Assembly (NCBI GenBank): GCA_026706635.1
Contig: JAPOYJ010000002.1
Location: 1-38,885 of the forward strand
Direction of reading: 5' to 3'
Source of the DNA: Gemmatimonadota bacterium
GTDB taxonomy: Bacteria; Gemmatimonadota; Gemmatimonadetes; Longimicrobiales; Gaopeijiaceae
Length of the DNA stretch: 38,885 bases
Shown here: positions 15,713-23,671 of the stretch, piece by piece
Position numbering within the stretch: the first letter of the stretch is position 1
Layout: the number at the start of each line of letters is the position of its first letter
Notes under the pieces: generated by a model
Database searches by the model: none
Told to the model about the DNA's origin: nothing
Seen by the model: only the letters and a program-made list of their open reading frames with translations
Translations under genes and position numbers: made by a program

Positions 15713-15802
15713 GCGGGTCCGCAGTCTCCACCACGGCACTGGTGAGCTCGGAGGATTTTGGAAATCGCCGCCTGCACCGAGGTCGAGTACCGGGTGCCGT
15801 GA
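15713..15802 (+). pseudogene. Frameshifted copy of the 3' end of the GYD gene
   Basis: The bases run parallel to 13822-13911: GTCTCCACCACG, then GAGGAT, then ATCGCCGCC, then GTCGAGTACCGGG. Translation gives VSTTALVSSED, and after removing one extra T in GAGGATTTTGG it continues LEIAACTEVEYRVP to a TGA at 15800-15802. The intact gene has VSTTPLMSAEDLDIAARTKV then EYRAPGA at the same place. Only the last 30 codons exist and no start is present. Evidence for a local duplication around the paralogous genes. Upstream (15637-15712) and downstream (15803-15913) flanks hold no gene. Confidence 0.75.
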
Positions 15803-15913
15803 AAAAGGACCTTCCGGTCGACGCCGAGGGGCACGGGGGTAGGGCGGAATTTGCATCTCCAGACTCCGGATGCCACCATCGGGGGAACGAATTCCGCCAT
15901 CCGAGGGGGAGGC

Positions 15914-16699
15914 ATGCGCACGAGACCGCTTCTGGCCGCGCTGGCGGCCCTCCCGCTGCTCTCTGGATGCTTGGGGGAGGGGGAGCTCGAGCCCGACTGG
16001 GATGCGACCGTCGACGCGCTCGTGGAGGAGATCGAGGGCGGCCTCTGGGCGGCCAAGGGCAACCCCCTTGCCGACGGCGGCGACGACGACGGGTTTATGT
16101 GCCCCGACGTCAAGGGTTGCGCCGAGAAGTGCAACGGGATCGAGGCCGATCGCTGCTTCTGCACCGCGACGGACGACGACTCCGACTCCTACTGCTGCTG
16201 CCCCAGTTCGAATTCCTGCGACTTCTGCGGCGGCGGGGGAGGTGGCGAGGGGGAAGGCGAAGGCGAGGGCGAGGGCGAGGAGGAGGAACTCGACGGCACG
16301 GACCGGGGAATGTTCCTGTCGTGCTGGCGTGGGAGGCGCGGCCAGACAACGAGGTGCGAGGTCGTGACGACGGCCGATGTGGACTCCCTGACCTTCGAGT
16401 TCTGGTCCGGGGGGAACTATCGGGGAGCGGAGAGGGGTCGGTTCGCCGACAGGTGGAGCGGCATTGCCACGAGGAGCCAGGAAGTCATGGCCGTCGTTAG
16501 GGGCCCTTGGAGGCGCGGCGGTTTCTGGACCCTGAACGACCATGCCCATGTCGAGGCGTGTGGCGACTGGGCCACGCTGCAGTCCGCGGCCGTCGTCTAC
16601 ACCCGCAAGCTGCCGGACACCTTGTGGGGGGCTTACCACGCGACCCTGATTGGGGATCTGTCGGCCGGCGAGGGCAGCGGGCCGTGGGAGCGCAGCTAG
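15914..16699 (+). CDS. Cysteine-rich lipoprotein with Gly-Glu repeat linker
   Basis: A 261-residue protein. Signal peptide and lipobox LLSGC (Cys19). Then an acidic segment, a cluster of ten cysteines within residues 63-105 (including a YCCC triplet at 93-96 and CDFC at 102-105), a glycine run leading into alternating Gly-Glu (about 106-125), and a C-terminal domain of about 130 residues with paired cysteines and many Trp/Arg (LSCWRGRRGQTTRCEV, GPWRRGGFWTLNDHAHVEAC). The cysteine cluster resembles no named motif that I know and may be disulphide-bonded in the periplasm or on the surface. Start chosen at MRTRPLLAAL for the signal peptide and upstream GAGGGGGAGG. Confidence 0.8.
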   Translation: MRTRPLLAALAALPLLSGCLGEGELEPDWDATVDALVEEIEGGLWAAKGNPLADGGDDDGFMCPDVKGCAEKCNGIEADRCFCTATDDDSDSYCCCPSSNSCDFCGGGGGGEGEGEGEGEGEEEELDGTDRGMFLSCWRGRRGQTTRCEVVTTADVDSLTFEFWSGGNYRGAERGRFADRWSGIATRSQEVMAVVRGPWRRGGFWTLNDHAHVEACGDWATLQSAAVVYTRKLPDTLWGAYHATLIGDLSAGEGSGPWERS

Positions 16700-16843
16700 G
16701 GAGAGCAAGCAGAGCGAACAGAGGTTCAGACAGACCCTCTGGTACTACGAGCGACCGAGAGGCCCGTGGTCAAAGGGTACCATTGACCTGCCGGGCCACA
16801 GCGGCACCGACGGATGCCCCGGGATCTGAAGAGGAGACGACCG

Positions 16844-17692
16844 ATGAAGAGGACTTCGACGACGGCGATAGCGGCCCTGGCGGCGCTGGCCTGGCTGCCC
16901 GCATCGGTGCCAGCGAGCGGCCAGGAGACGACGGCCCAGGAGGTGCTCGAGGCGCTACGGCTGGGGGAGCGGGTGGAGAGTGCGCCGCGGTGGATGGATA
17001 TCAACACCCTCGCCTCCTTTTTCCTCCGCCAGGTGGACCCATCGTCGTTGATGTGCACGGAAGGAGAGGACAGGTGCAGGTTCGAGCCCGCCCCGCGCAC
17101 CTCGGTCGAGCTCGACGCCTTCGCCGACCAGGTGGCCGCGATCGCGGCCGACTCCACGCTCCCGGATCGCGTCCGGAGCAACGCCAGCTCCGCCCTGGCG
17201 AGCGCGGTGAGCCGCAGTCTAGGCAGGAGCAACGTGGGCACTCCGTACCCGCGCGCCTTCGATCTGCTGGTCCGGGTGTACGAGGGCGGCTACGACGATG
17301 CGCTGGACGACATCTGGCGGACCGATTCCCGCGCCTTCGACCTGCTGGTCCGGGTGTACGAGGGCGGCTACGAAGGTGCGCTGTACGACATCTGGCGGAC
17401 CGATTCCGTGCGAGGCCCGGCGTACGTGCGCGAAGTCTTCGAGCGGAGCGAGCGGCCGCCGCTGTGCCGGCGATACCGCCCGGTCCTACAGGAATGCGAC
17501 GGCTACGACTACTGGGACGACGCGCGCCCCACGCTGTTCTGCCGTGCGGGGATGATTCTGTTCGATGACATGGTGTCAGCAGCCCGCGAGCGGGCGCCCA
17601 GCGACCAGGTGTACGACCTCGCCGGAGTGCCGGACCCCATCCCCCCCGGTCTTCCGGAGCACGTGGAGGACCGGTACCGGCGCTGCCGCTAG
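16844..17692 (+). CDS. Secreted protein with internal 26-residue duplication
   Basis: A 282-residue protein of unknown family. Signal peptide MKRTSTTAIAALAALAW to about ASGQ. Residues 137-162 and 163-188 are a near-perfect tandem repeat (RAFDLLVRVYEGGY, then DIWRTDS), encoded by two 78-base units at 17252-17329 and 17330-17407 that differ at few positions, so the duplication is recent. The C-terminal part has four cysteines and a YDYWDDARPTLFCRAG stretch. The helical spacing before the repeat suggests a HEAT-like array, which is inference. GAGGAG lies 9 bases before the ATG. It follows the Cys-rich lipoprotein on the same strand by 144 bases and may share its transcript. Confidence 0.8.
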   Translation: MKRTSTTAIAALAALAWLPASVPASGQETTAQEVLEALRLGERVESAPRWMDINTLASFFLRQVDPSSLMCTEGEDRCRFEPAPRTSVELDAFADQVAAIAADSTLPDRVRSNASSALASAVSRSLGRSNVGTPYPRAFDLLVRVYEGGYDDALDDIWRTDSRAFDLLVRVYEGGYEGALYDIWRTDSVRGPAYVREVFERSERPPLCRRYRPVLQECDGYDYWDDARPTLFCRAGMILFDDMVSAARERAPSDQVYDLAGVPDPIPPGLPEHVEDRYRRCR

Positions 17693-17700
17693 CCGTGGGG

Positions 17701-17728
17701 GGCGTCGCGCGCCCCCGCCCCCGACGCC
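17701..17728. terminator. Possible bidirectional hairpin between convergent genes
   Basis: GGCGTCG (17701-17707) pairs with CGACGCC (17722-17728) across a C-rich loop, between the convergent stops at 17692 and 17757. No T-run is present on either side, so termination is inferred from position alone. Confidence 0.3.
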
Positions 17729-17756
17729 GCGCCCCGTCCCCATGGGCGGGCCGGAA

Positions 17757-19763
17757 TTATCTGTCACGCAGCCCCCACATCACCTTGCCGGTCAGATAGA
17801 TGGCTCGCCCTGCGCCGTCAAAGCCCAGCACCTCCTGGTATTCCTCCCGCCAGATGTTCTCGATGCGCACATTGAGCGATAGTCCGGGTCTGCCCGCCGC
17901 CGGGCTCGCCAGCTCGAGCTCCGCAGAGATGTCCACGACCGTGTGCCCCGGGAGCAGCACCGGGCTGGCGGGGTAGGTCGAAAAGTCGCGGTCGGTGCGT
18001 TCGCCGGTGTGGCGCAGCGTCGCCTCGATCCCGAACGATGCGCCTACGGTGTAGCTGGCCGAGACGGCGGCGGTGCGTTCCGGCCGCCTCATTAGCGGCT
18101 CCCCCTCGACGAAGACCGACCCTGGAAGGCTGTCGAAGCCGGCATCCTCGACTTCGGTGTCGAGCCAGGTGTAGCTCGCTCTCGCACTGAGCTCCCGGAA
18201 CTCGGCCTCCACCTCCGCCTCGATTCCACTACTCCGCGCCCTGGCCACGTTCTCGAAGTTAGGTGTGGGGTCGTCCGGCGGTCTGCTGGTGTACTGAATG
18301 AGATTGCGGTAGCGCTGACTGAACGCTGTGGCCCGCAGCTCGGCCCACTGGCCAAGGTCGCGGTCGAGCCCCGCCTCGAAACCCACCGAGGTCTCCGGCC
18401 TGAGCTCCGGGTTGCCGGTGACGAACCCGGCGGCGTATGTCTCGTAGAAGGTGGGCTCCTTGATCCCGCTTCCACCAGCCAGGCGGAGCCTCGTCGTCCC
18501 GGAGAGCAGCAGCCAGACCGCGCCCGCACGCCACGTTGCGACGGTGCCGAAGCGCTCGTTGGACTCGACCCGAACGCCGCCATTCAGCGCCAGCTCCGCC
18601 AGCCGGGAGGACAGCTGTGCGTAGGCCGCGTGATTGCCGCGCTCGTTCTCCGAGCTCGACGAGGAGGTCCCCCACTCCGAGAGGTCCCTGCGGAGCGACC
18701 TCACCGACTGGTGCTCACGCTCGTACCCGGCCGCAAGCGTCGTCGCGGCCTCCGGTCTGTAGACCGATCGCACGCCTACCGCCGAGCGCCGCACTCCGCT
18801 AAGGCTGGCCGACCCGAAGAAGCCCACATTGTCGTCGGGGCCGTCCGGGGCATCCTGGCTCCCGTGGTCCGAGTCGTTCAGGGTGAAGGTCGCGCCGGTC
18901 TCGAAGGCGTCCGACCAGCGGTGGCCTACCTGCAGGCCGAGGAGCAGGGCGTCGCTGTGCGTGTAGGAGTTGCTGTCGGTCACCGCACCGGAGCCGTCGG
19001 TGGGGTGGTGGAAGGTACGGTCCGTGTAGCGGACGCTGAGCGCGGCGTCCGTGGCGGGGTCCAGCTGCCCCTGCACCCGCCCCGAGAAGGTCGTCCGGTA
19101 GTGCTGGTTGTTGAAGGCGAGCACACCGTCCGTCTCGCTTCGCCCGAGCGAGAAGGAGTACGATGTCGATCCGTCTCCCCCCGCGAGCGCGCCCCGCCAG
19201 CGCCGCGTACCGAATGTTCCGAGGGCTGCCGACAAGGTGCCGCTTGGCGACCCGCTGCCGCGACGGGTGAAGACCTGGACGACCCCGCTCATGGCGTCGG
19301 ATCCGTAGAGCGCCGACGCCGCGCCGCGCACGATCTCGATGCGCTCGATGTTGTCGGTCGTCAGCCCTGAGAGGTCCACCGACCCGCCGGGGTCGTTCAC
19401 GGGCACCCCATCCACCAGCACCCTGGTGTAGTCAGACTCGCCGCCCCGCAGGAACACCGACGCAATTGCCCCGAAGGACCCGCTTCGCACGACGGCAAGG
19501 CCGGAGACGCGCCTGAGCGCCTCGGCAAGGTCCTCGATCCCTCTCCGCTCCAGCTCGGCACCCGAGATGACCGTGGCGTGGGTTGCGACGGCCCATTCCG
19601 GTTCGGCCCAGCGGCTGGCCGTGACGACCAGTCCCTCGAGCTCCACGGGTTCCTGGGCCGCCGCGCGGAGATGCAAGAGGGAGGGGAACGGTGCCCAGAT
19701 CGCGATTGCGGCCACCAGAGTCGGGCGAAGACATGGGGAAGACGGGATCCGGAAGGTGGTCAT
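17757..19763 (-). CDS. TonB-dependent receptor, BtuB-like (cobalamin uptake)
   Basis: A 668-residue outer-membrane receptor. Signal peptide to about AAAQ (residue 37), TonB-box-like LEGLVVTAS (42-50), plug domain (about 60-175) with VSGLAVVRSG, FLRGGESDYTRVLVDGVPVN and IERIEIVRGAASALYGSDAM (the last a plug-domain signature), then a 22-strand type barrel ending in VMWGLRDR. Plug features and length match BtuB-like receptors, and a cobalamin riboswitch precedes it, so the likely ligand is vitamin B12 or another corrinoid. Start chosen at MTTFRIPS with AGGAGA upstream; the frame is open further up but crosses the leader. The terminal residue is Arg rather than the usual aromatic one. Confidence 0.93.
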   Translation of the reverse strand: MTTFRIPSSPCLRPTLVAAIAIWAPFPSLLHLRAAAQEPVELEGLVVTASRWAEPEWAVATHATVISGAELERRGIEDLAEALRRVSGLAVVRSGSFGAIASVFLRGGESDYTRVLVDGVPVNDPGGSVDLSGLTTDNIERIEIVRGAASALYGSDAMSGVVQVFTRRGSGSPSGTLSAALGTFGTRRWRGALAGGDGSTSYSFSLGRSETDGVLAFNNQHYRTTFSGRVQGQLDPATDAALSVRYTDRTFHHPTDGSGAVTDSNSYTHSDALLLGLQVGHRWSDAFETGATFTLNDSDHGSQDAPDGPDDNVGFFGSASLSGVRRSAVGVRSVYRPEAATTLAAGYEREHQSVRSLRRDLSEWGTSSSSSENERGNHAAYAQLSSRLAELALNGGVRVESNERFGTVATWRAGAVWLLLSGTTRLRLAGGSGIKEPTFYETYAAGFVTGNPELRPETSVGFEAGLDRDLGQWAELRATAFSQRYRNLIQYTSRPPDDPTPNFENVARARSSGIEAEVEAEFRELSARASYTWLDTEVEDAGFDSLPGSVFVEGEPLMRRPERTAAVSASYTVGASFGIEATLRHTGERTDRDFSTYPASPVLLPGHTVVDISAELELASPAAGRPGLSLNVRIENIWREEYQEVLGFDGAGRAIYLTGKVMWGLRDR

Positions 19764-19957
19764 CTGGCTCTCCTCTCCGCACGAAGGGAGGGAGACGCCA
19801 AGCCGACGGTGCGATCGGGCGCACTCGATGGTGCGCCGGCGCATATCCGCCCCGTTCCGTGACCGGGTACCGACGGCCTGCCTCACCCAGCCTCCCCGCG
19901 GAAGCTGTGTCAGCGCGAGGGCGAGGCGATGCCCGCCGCAGCGCAACGGTGACGGCC

Positions 19958-20155
19958 GGTGGTCACGTTTCCTGGCTCGAGGTTTGGTCCGCCTTCCCGG
20001 AGTGGCCAGCCCGCGGACGAGCTGCCACCCTAGTGGCTTCTTCGGACCTCCCGAGTCGCCTCGGAACCTCTGACAGTGGCGGGGCCGCGCCGGATTCTCA
20101 CCGGCTTCCGTGTCGTCCCCCGGCCTATTGTGTGGAAGGCCTCTACACTACCCAG
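19958..20155 (-). promoter_or_regulatory. Cobalamin riboswitch
   Basis: Reading the minus strand, the conserved core occurs in order: GGAAGCCGGTGAGAATCCGG, then CGCGGCCCCGCCACTGTC (the L5/P6 region), then GCCACTCCGGGAAGGCGGAC, then GAGCCAGGAAACGTGACC (B12 box). These match the AdoCbl-class riboswitch consensus in sequence, order and spacing. It lies about 195 bases before the start of the BtuB-like receptor, which it is expected to repress when cobalamin is abundant. The exact outer stem boundaries are estimated. Confidence 0.92.
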
Positions 20156-20189
20156 ACGAGGGGTGTCGGGCAAGCCTGCGGATCACCGC

Positions 20190-21695
20190 TCAGTGGATCG
20201 GTACGCCAATCCAGATCTGCTGAGTCACCACGGTCGCGCCCTGCAGCGTCAGCGGGCCTTCGGGGGCGGTTACGAAGTCGTTGCCAGGGGAGTTGACCGC
20301 TTCCACCGCGCCAAAAAATCCACCTCCCCTGTCGGTTCCGGGGTGGCCGGTTCCGGTCGTGAAGCGCAGTCCGTACTGGAGATCGAAGCCGTCGAAGGCG
20401 ACCACCGCCGAGGCCGCAGGGGTCCACTCCATCCAGGACTCCTCCTGATTCCGGGTGGTGCTCTCGATGTTGTTGACCTGTTCCAGCGAGTAGCTGTACG
20501 AACGGCCCTCGATCCCTCCCTGCACCCGCACCTCGTCGAACTGATGCGAGAATCCGACCCGCAGCTGCGCATTCAGAAAGGCGAACTCGTTCTCGATCGT
20601 CCTGCCGCCCTTCGCGATCACCCCCTTGCCCTCGCCGAGGACGATGTCCTCCTCGGCCTCCTGCCAGGTGTCGCTCCAGATGGGCTGGAGCGCGACATCG
20701 ACGGCGAAGGTGGATGCGCCCCGCGTGCGCGCCAGCCCGACGCCGAGCTCGAAGGCCGTGCTGTTGCCGGGGTCGCGCGGGATGTTCTGGATGTTGTAGT
20801 TGGGTATCTTGGGGTGCGACTTGCGATTGGCGGTGAGCGACACGCCGTAGCGCCAGCCCGGTGCCGCCTCGAGGGCGCGGTCCCACTCCAGCTGAGCTCC
20901 CCAGGCGTTCGTGCGGTCCAGATTGATCTCCCTCCTCCACGAGACTGCCGGCTCGATGTGGTGGTCGATCGTGTCCCAGTCCACGTCGGGCCAGACCACG
21001 TCCATGTAGGTGACGATGTGCTCCATGTCCACCATGTTGCGCGCGACCGTCAGCGAGAGGCGGCCCAGCCCGTCCTCGCGGTACAGCCCCATGCGCACGT
21101 CCCTCACCGAGCCCGACTGGTCCAGATGCAGCGCGCCCCCGTAGAGTAGATCGACCCCGTCCATCGCCTGCAGGTCCGAGGCGGTGGCTCCAATGCCTAC
21201 CGACCACGGCGACTCGCCCAATCTGCGCCCGACGAAGCCGGCGGCGTAGAGGTTTCTCGACGACACGTCGGAGAGCCGAGGCGCGTCGGATACCCGCCAC
21301 AGATCCACCCGGCCCAGCTCGTTGTCGACGTCCTGAATTGCCACCATGCCCCCGCCGAACCAACGCTGGCCGGCGACAAGGGCCGAAAAGGGCAGCGTCA
21401 CCCCGTGCCCTCCGCCCCGACCGATCGCATAGGTCGCCGGAGAGCTGTACACCCCCGAGGCGCCGAGCATCGCACCCTTGGCCGGGTTCGACCAGCCGTC
21501 GGCCAGAGAGTCGGCCACCGCGAAGCGGACGCCCGCCATGCCGAGGTTCGACGAGGGGACGAGGAGGAACTGGTCGCCCGTGGCGACGGGAACGGTGCGC
21601 ACCTGGATGAGCTGCGAGCTCAGCGCCCGGGGCAGCGCCATGGTCAGGATCGCGGTGCCGACCAGCACCGCCCGGTTCCGTAGTGTCGGGTTCAT
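20190..21695 (-). CDS. Outer-membrane beta-barrel protein, FadL/PorV-like
   Basis: A 501-residue protein with signal peptide MNPTLRNRAVLVGTAILTM to about LSSQ. The mature N-terminus contains SNLGMAGVRFAVADSLADGW followed by SNPAKGAMLG, close to the G-M-x-x-[AT]-x-x-A-x-x-D-x-x-x-x-x-x-NPA pattern that opens FadL, PorV and UPF0164-type barrels. The remainder is alternating amphipathic strands with no other motif. Family members are outer-membrane channels or secretion-system shuttles; which applies is not visible. AGGAG lies 9 bases before the ATG. The cobalamin riboswitch begins about 35 bases after its stop, so the receptor downstream is controlled separately. Confidence 0.75.
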   Translation of the reverse strand: MNPTLRNRAVLVGTAILTMALPRALSSQLIQVRTVPVATGDQFLLVPSSNLGMAGVRFAVADSLADGWSNPAKGAMLGASGVYSSPATYAIGRGGGHGVTLPFSALVAGQRWFGGGMVAIQDVDNELGRVDLWRVSDAPRLSDVSSRNLYAAGFVGRRLGESPWSVGIGATASDLQAMDGVDLLYGGALHLDQSGSVRDVRMGLYREDGLGRLSLTVARNMVDMEHIVTYMDVVWPDVDWDTIDHHIEPAVSWRREINLDRTNAWGAQLEWDRALEAAPGWRYGVSLTANRKSHPKIPNYNIQNIPRDPGNSTAFELGVGLARTRGASTFAVDVALQPIWSDTWQEAEEDIVLGEGKGVIAKGGRTIENEFAFLNAQLRVGFSHQFDEVRVQGGIEGRSYSYSLEQVNNIESTTRNQEESWMEWTPAASAVVAFDGFDLQYGLRFTTGTGHPGTDRGGGFFGAVEAVNSPGNDFVTAPEGPLTLQGATVVTQQIWIGVPIH

Positions 21696-21886
21696 CTGTC
21701 GAGTCTCCTACGAGGCCACGACGAACGCTCCCCGTAGTGCCGCCCGGGAAAGCGATTCGGGAATGTAAACCAAAGTGGACGCGATGCAAAATCAACTTCG
21801 GAGACCCAGCCCTGCCAGATCTCCCCGCGCTTGTACCCCGGTGTGCGTCCAGAGTTCCACGACGCCCCCGAGCGAGCCACGAAACG

Positions 21887-23209
21887 TCAGAGGCGCTCGC
21901 GCAGCCAGCCGACGACATGGCCGATCCCGACGCGCACCTGCTCGAGGCTGTCACGGTCGCGGATCGTCGCCGTGTCGTCGTCCTTCGTCTGACCGTCGAT
22001 CGTCACGCACCAGGGCGTCCCGGCCTCGTCCTGGCGGCGGTAGCGGCGGCCGATCGATCCCGCCTGGTCGTACATCGTCGGAATTCGCTCCCGACGGAGC
22101 TCGGCGATCAGGCGCTCGGCGATCTCGGGGAGGCCCAGCCTCTTCATCAGCGGGAAGACGGCGGCCTTGACCGGAGCCAGCGCCGGGTGCAGCCCCAGCA
22201 CCACGCGCGACTGCCCCGCCACCACCTCCTCCCGGTAGCCGTCGATCAGCGCGACCAGCGCCGCCCTCCCCACCCCCATCGCCGTCTCCACCACGTACGG
22301 CAGGTAGCGCTCGCCACTCGCCGGGTCGATGTAGGCGAGGCGCTTGCCCGAGTACTCCTGGTGGCGCTCCAGGTCGAAGTCGGTTCGGTTGTGGATCCCC
22401 TCGAGCTCCTGCCAGCCAAAGGGGAACTCGTACTCGATGTCGACCGCGGTCTTGGCGTAGTGCGCGAGCTCGCCGGGTCCGTGCGCGTGGAGGCGCAGGC
22501 GCTCTGGAGCGATGCCCAGCTCCCGGTGCCACTCAACCCGCTGGTCCCGCCAGTACTCCCACCACTCGTCGTCGTCGCCGGGCTTCACGAAGAACTGCAT
22601 CTCGGCCTGCTCGAACTCGCGGGTGCGGAATATGAAGTTCCCCGGGGTGATCTCGTTCCGGAAGGCCTTGCCGAGCTGCGCTATCCCGAAGGGGATCCGC
22701 TGCCTCGAGGTCTGCTGGACGTTGAGGAAGTTGACGTAGGCGCCCTGGGCCGTCTCGGGACGCAGGTAGACCACCGCCGCCGCCTCCTCGACCGGCCCCA
22801 TGAAGGTCTTGAACATGAGGTTGAAGAGGCGCGGCTCGCCCAGCTCGCAGCTCTTGTCGGTTCCCTTCGGCAGCGACGCCTTCGCCGAGCACGCCCGCTC
22901 GGGCGCCTGATCGGCCCGCCAGCGCTTCTTGCACGCCCTGCACTCCACGAGGGGGTCGGTGAAGCCCGAGAGGTGCCCCGACGCCTCCCAGACCCTCGGG
23001 TGCATCAGTATGCCTGCGTCGAGTCCCTCGATGTCGTCGCGCGCGTGCACCATCGCCGACCACCAGGCATCGGCGACGTTGCGGCGCAGCTCGACGCCCA
23101 GAGGACCGTAGTCCCACACGGAGGCCGCGCCGCCATATATCTCCGACGACTGAAACACGAAGCCCCGCCGCTTGGCGAGTGAGACGACCTTCTCCATGAG
23201 CTCCGGCAT
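21887..23209 (-). CDS. glyS: Glycyl-tRNA synthetase (eukaryote/archaea-like homodimeric type)
   Basis: A 440-residue class II synthetase that charges tRNA-Gly. The N-terminus has KRRGFVFQSSEIYGGAASVW then DYGPLG, diagnostic of the alpha2 GlyRS rather than the alpha2beta2 form. Motif 2 lies at GKAFRNEITP (180-189), RPETAQGAYVNF (150-161) precedes it, and motif 3 is AMGVGRAALVALIDGY. The C-terminal anticodon-binding domain contains LGLHPALAPVKAAVFPL and YDQAGSIGRRYRRQDEAGTP. Paired CxxC (Cys90, Cys93) and later Cys in the insertion suggest zinc. GGAGAGG lies 8 bases before ATG. The upstream flank is a composite foldback repeat, which must lie in or before its leader. Confidence 0.95.
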   Translation of the reverse strand: MPELMEKVVSLAKRRGFVFQSSEIYGGAASVWDYGPLGVELRRNVADAWWSAMVHARDDIEGLDAGILMHPRVWEASGHLSGFTDPLVECRACKKRWRADQAPERACSAKASLPKGTDKSCELGEPRLFNLMFKTFMGPVEEAAAVVYLRPETAQGAYVNFLNVQQTSRQRIPFGIAQLGKAFRNEITPGNFIFRTREFEQAEMQFFVKPGDDDEWWEYWRDQRVEWHRELGIAPERLRLHAHGPGELAHYAKTAVDIEYEFPFGWQELEGIHNRTDFDLERHQEYSGKRLAYIDPASGERYLPYVVETAMGVGRAALVALIDGYREEVVAGQSRVVLGLHPALAPVKAAVFPLMKRLGLPEIAERLIAELRRERIPTMYDQAGSIGRRYRRQDEAGTPWCVTIDGQTKDDDTATIRDRDSLEQVRVGIGHVVGWLRERL

Positions 23210-23247
23210 CGCGCGTGCCTCTCCCTATCCGTTGGTCGCTACCGTTA

Positions 23248-23671
23248 GCAGCCCGTGGACAAACCTCCCACGGCATTCGAGGCGCGCTGCATCCCCGCTG
23301 GACCGCTTCGCTCGCCCGTCCGTACTGTAATATATACTTTACAATGTGTAATTCACGGTTTACAACTACTGTATCCCTGACTTCGCTCTGTGTTGCTCCT
23401 TGGCCCGGTAGCGCTGCTACCAAGCCATGCGGCCCGCAGAATGCACCCTGGCGGCATTCGAGGGGCGCTGCATCCGTGCTGGATCGCCTTGCTCTGCGTT
23501 GCTTCTTGGGCGAATGGCTCCGCCATGCGCCCCGCAAAGCGCCTTGCCAGCCCGGCGCTTCGCCCCTCTCTGTGCTCGCCCGGGCGCATCCACGGACCGC
23601 CTCGTCGCGCCTTGCCAGCGGGGCGCTTCGCGCCTCTCGGTGCTCGCGCGAGATTATCCACGGACTGCTAC
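23248..23671. repeat. Composite foldback element (one inside another)
   Basis: The outer copy starts AGCAGCCCGTGGACAAACC (TA flank at 23245) and ends GAGATTATCCACGGACTGC with TA. Its first half holds the 39-bp module and a stem GGTAGC-GCT-GCTACC (23407-23421). A second element starts near 23435 and ends near 23600 (GCATCCACGGACCGCC); its stem is GGGCGaATGGC-TCC-GCCATgCGCCC (23508-23532). The outer right arm then resumes at TCGTCGCGCCTTGCCAGC. Two insertions therefore explain the 424 bases. No protein is encoded. It lies between the SDR at 23654, whose last codons it overlaps, and glyS. Confidence 0.85.
23326..23364. repeat. 39-bp four-part TGTAA/TTACA module, copy 2
   Basis: The most regular copy: TGTAA (23326), TTACA (23339), TGTAA (23347), TTACA (23360), with spacers of 8, 3 and 8 bases and all four half-sites exact. 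It is AT-rich against a strongly GC-rich background. Confidence 0.75.
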
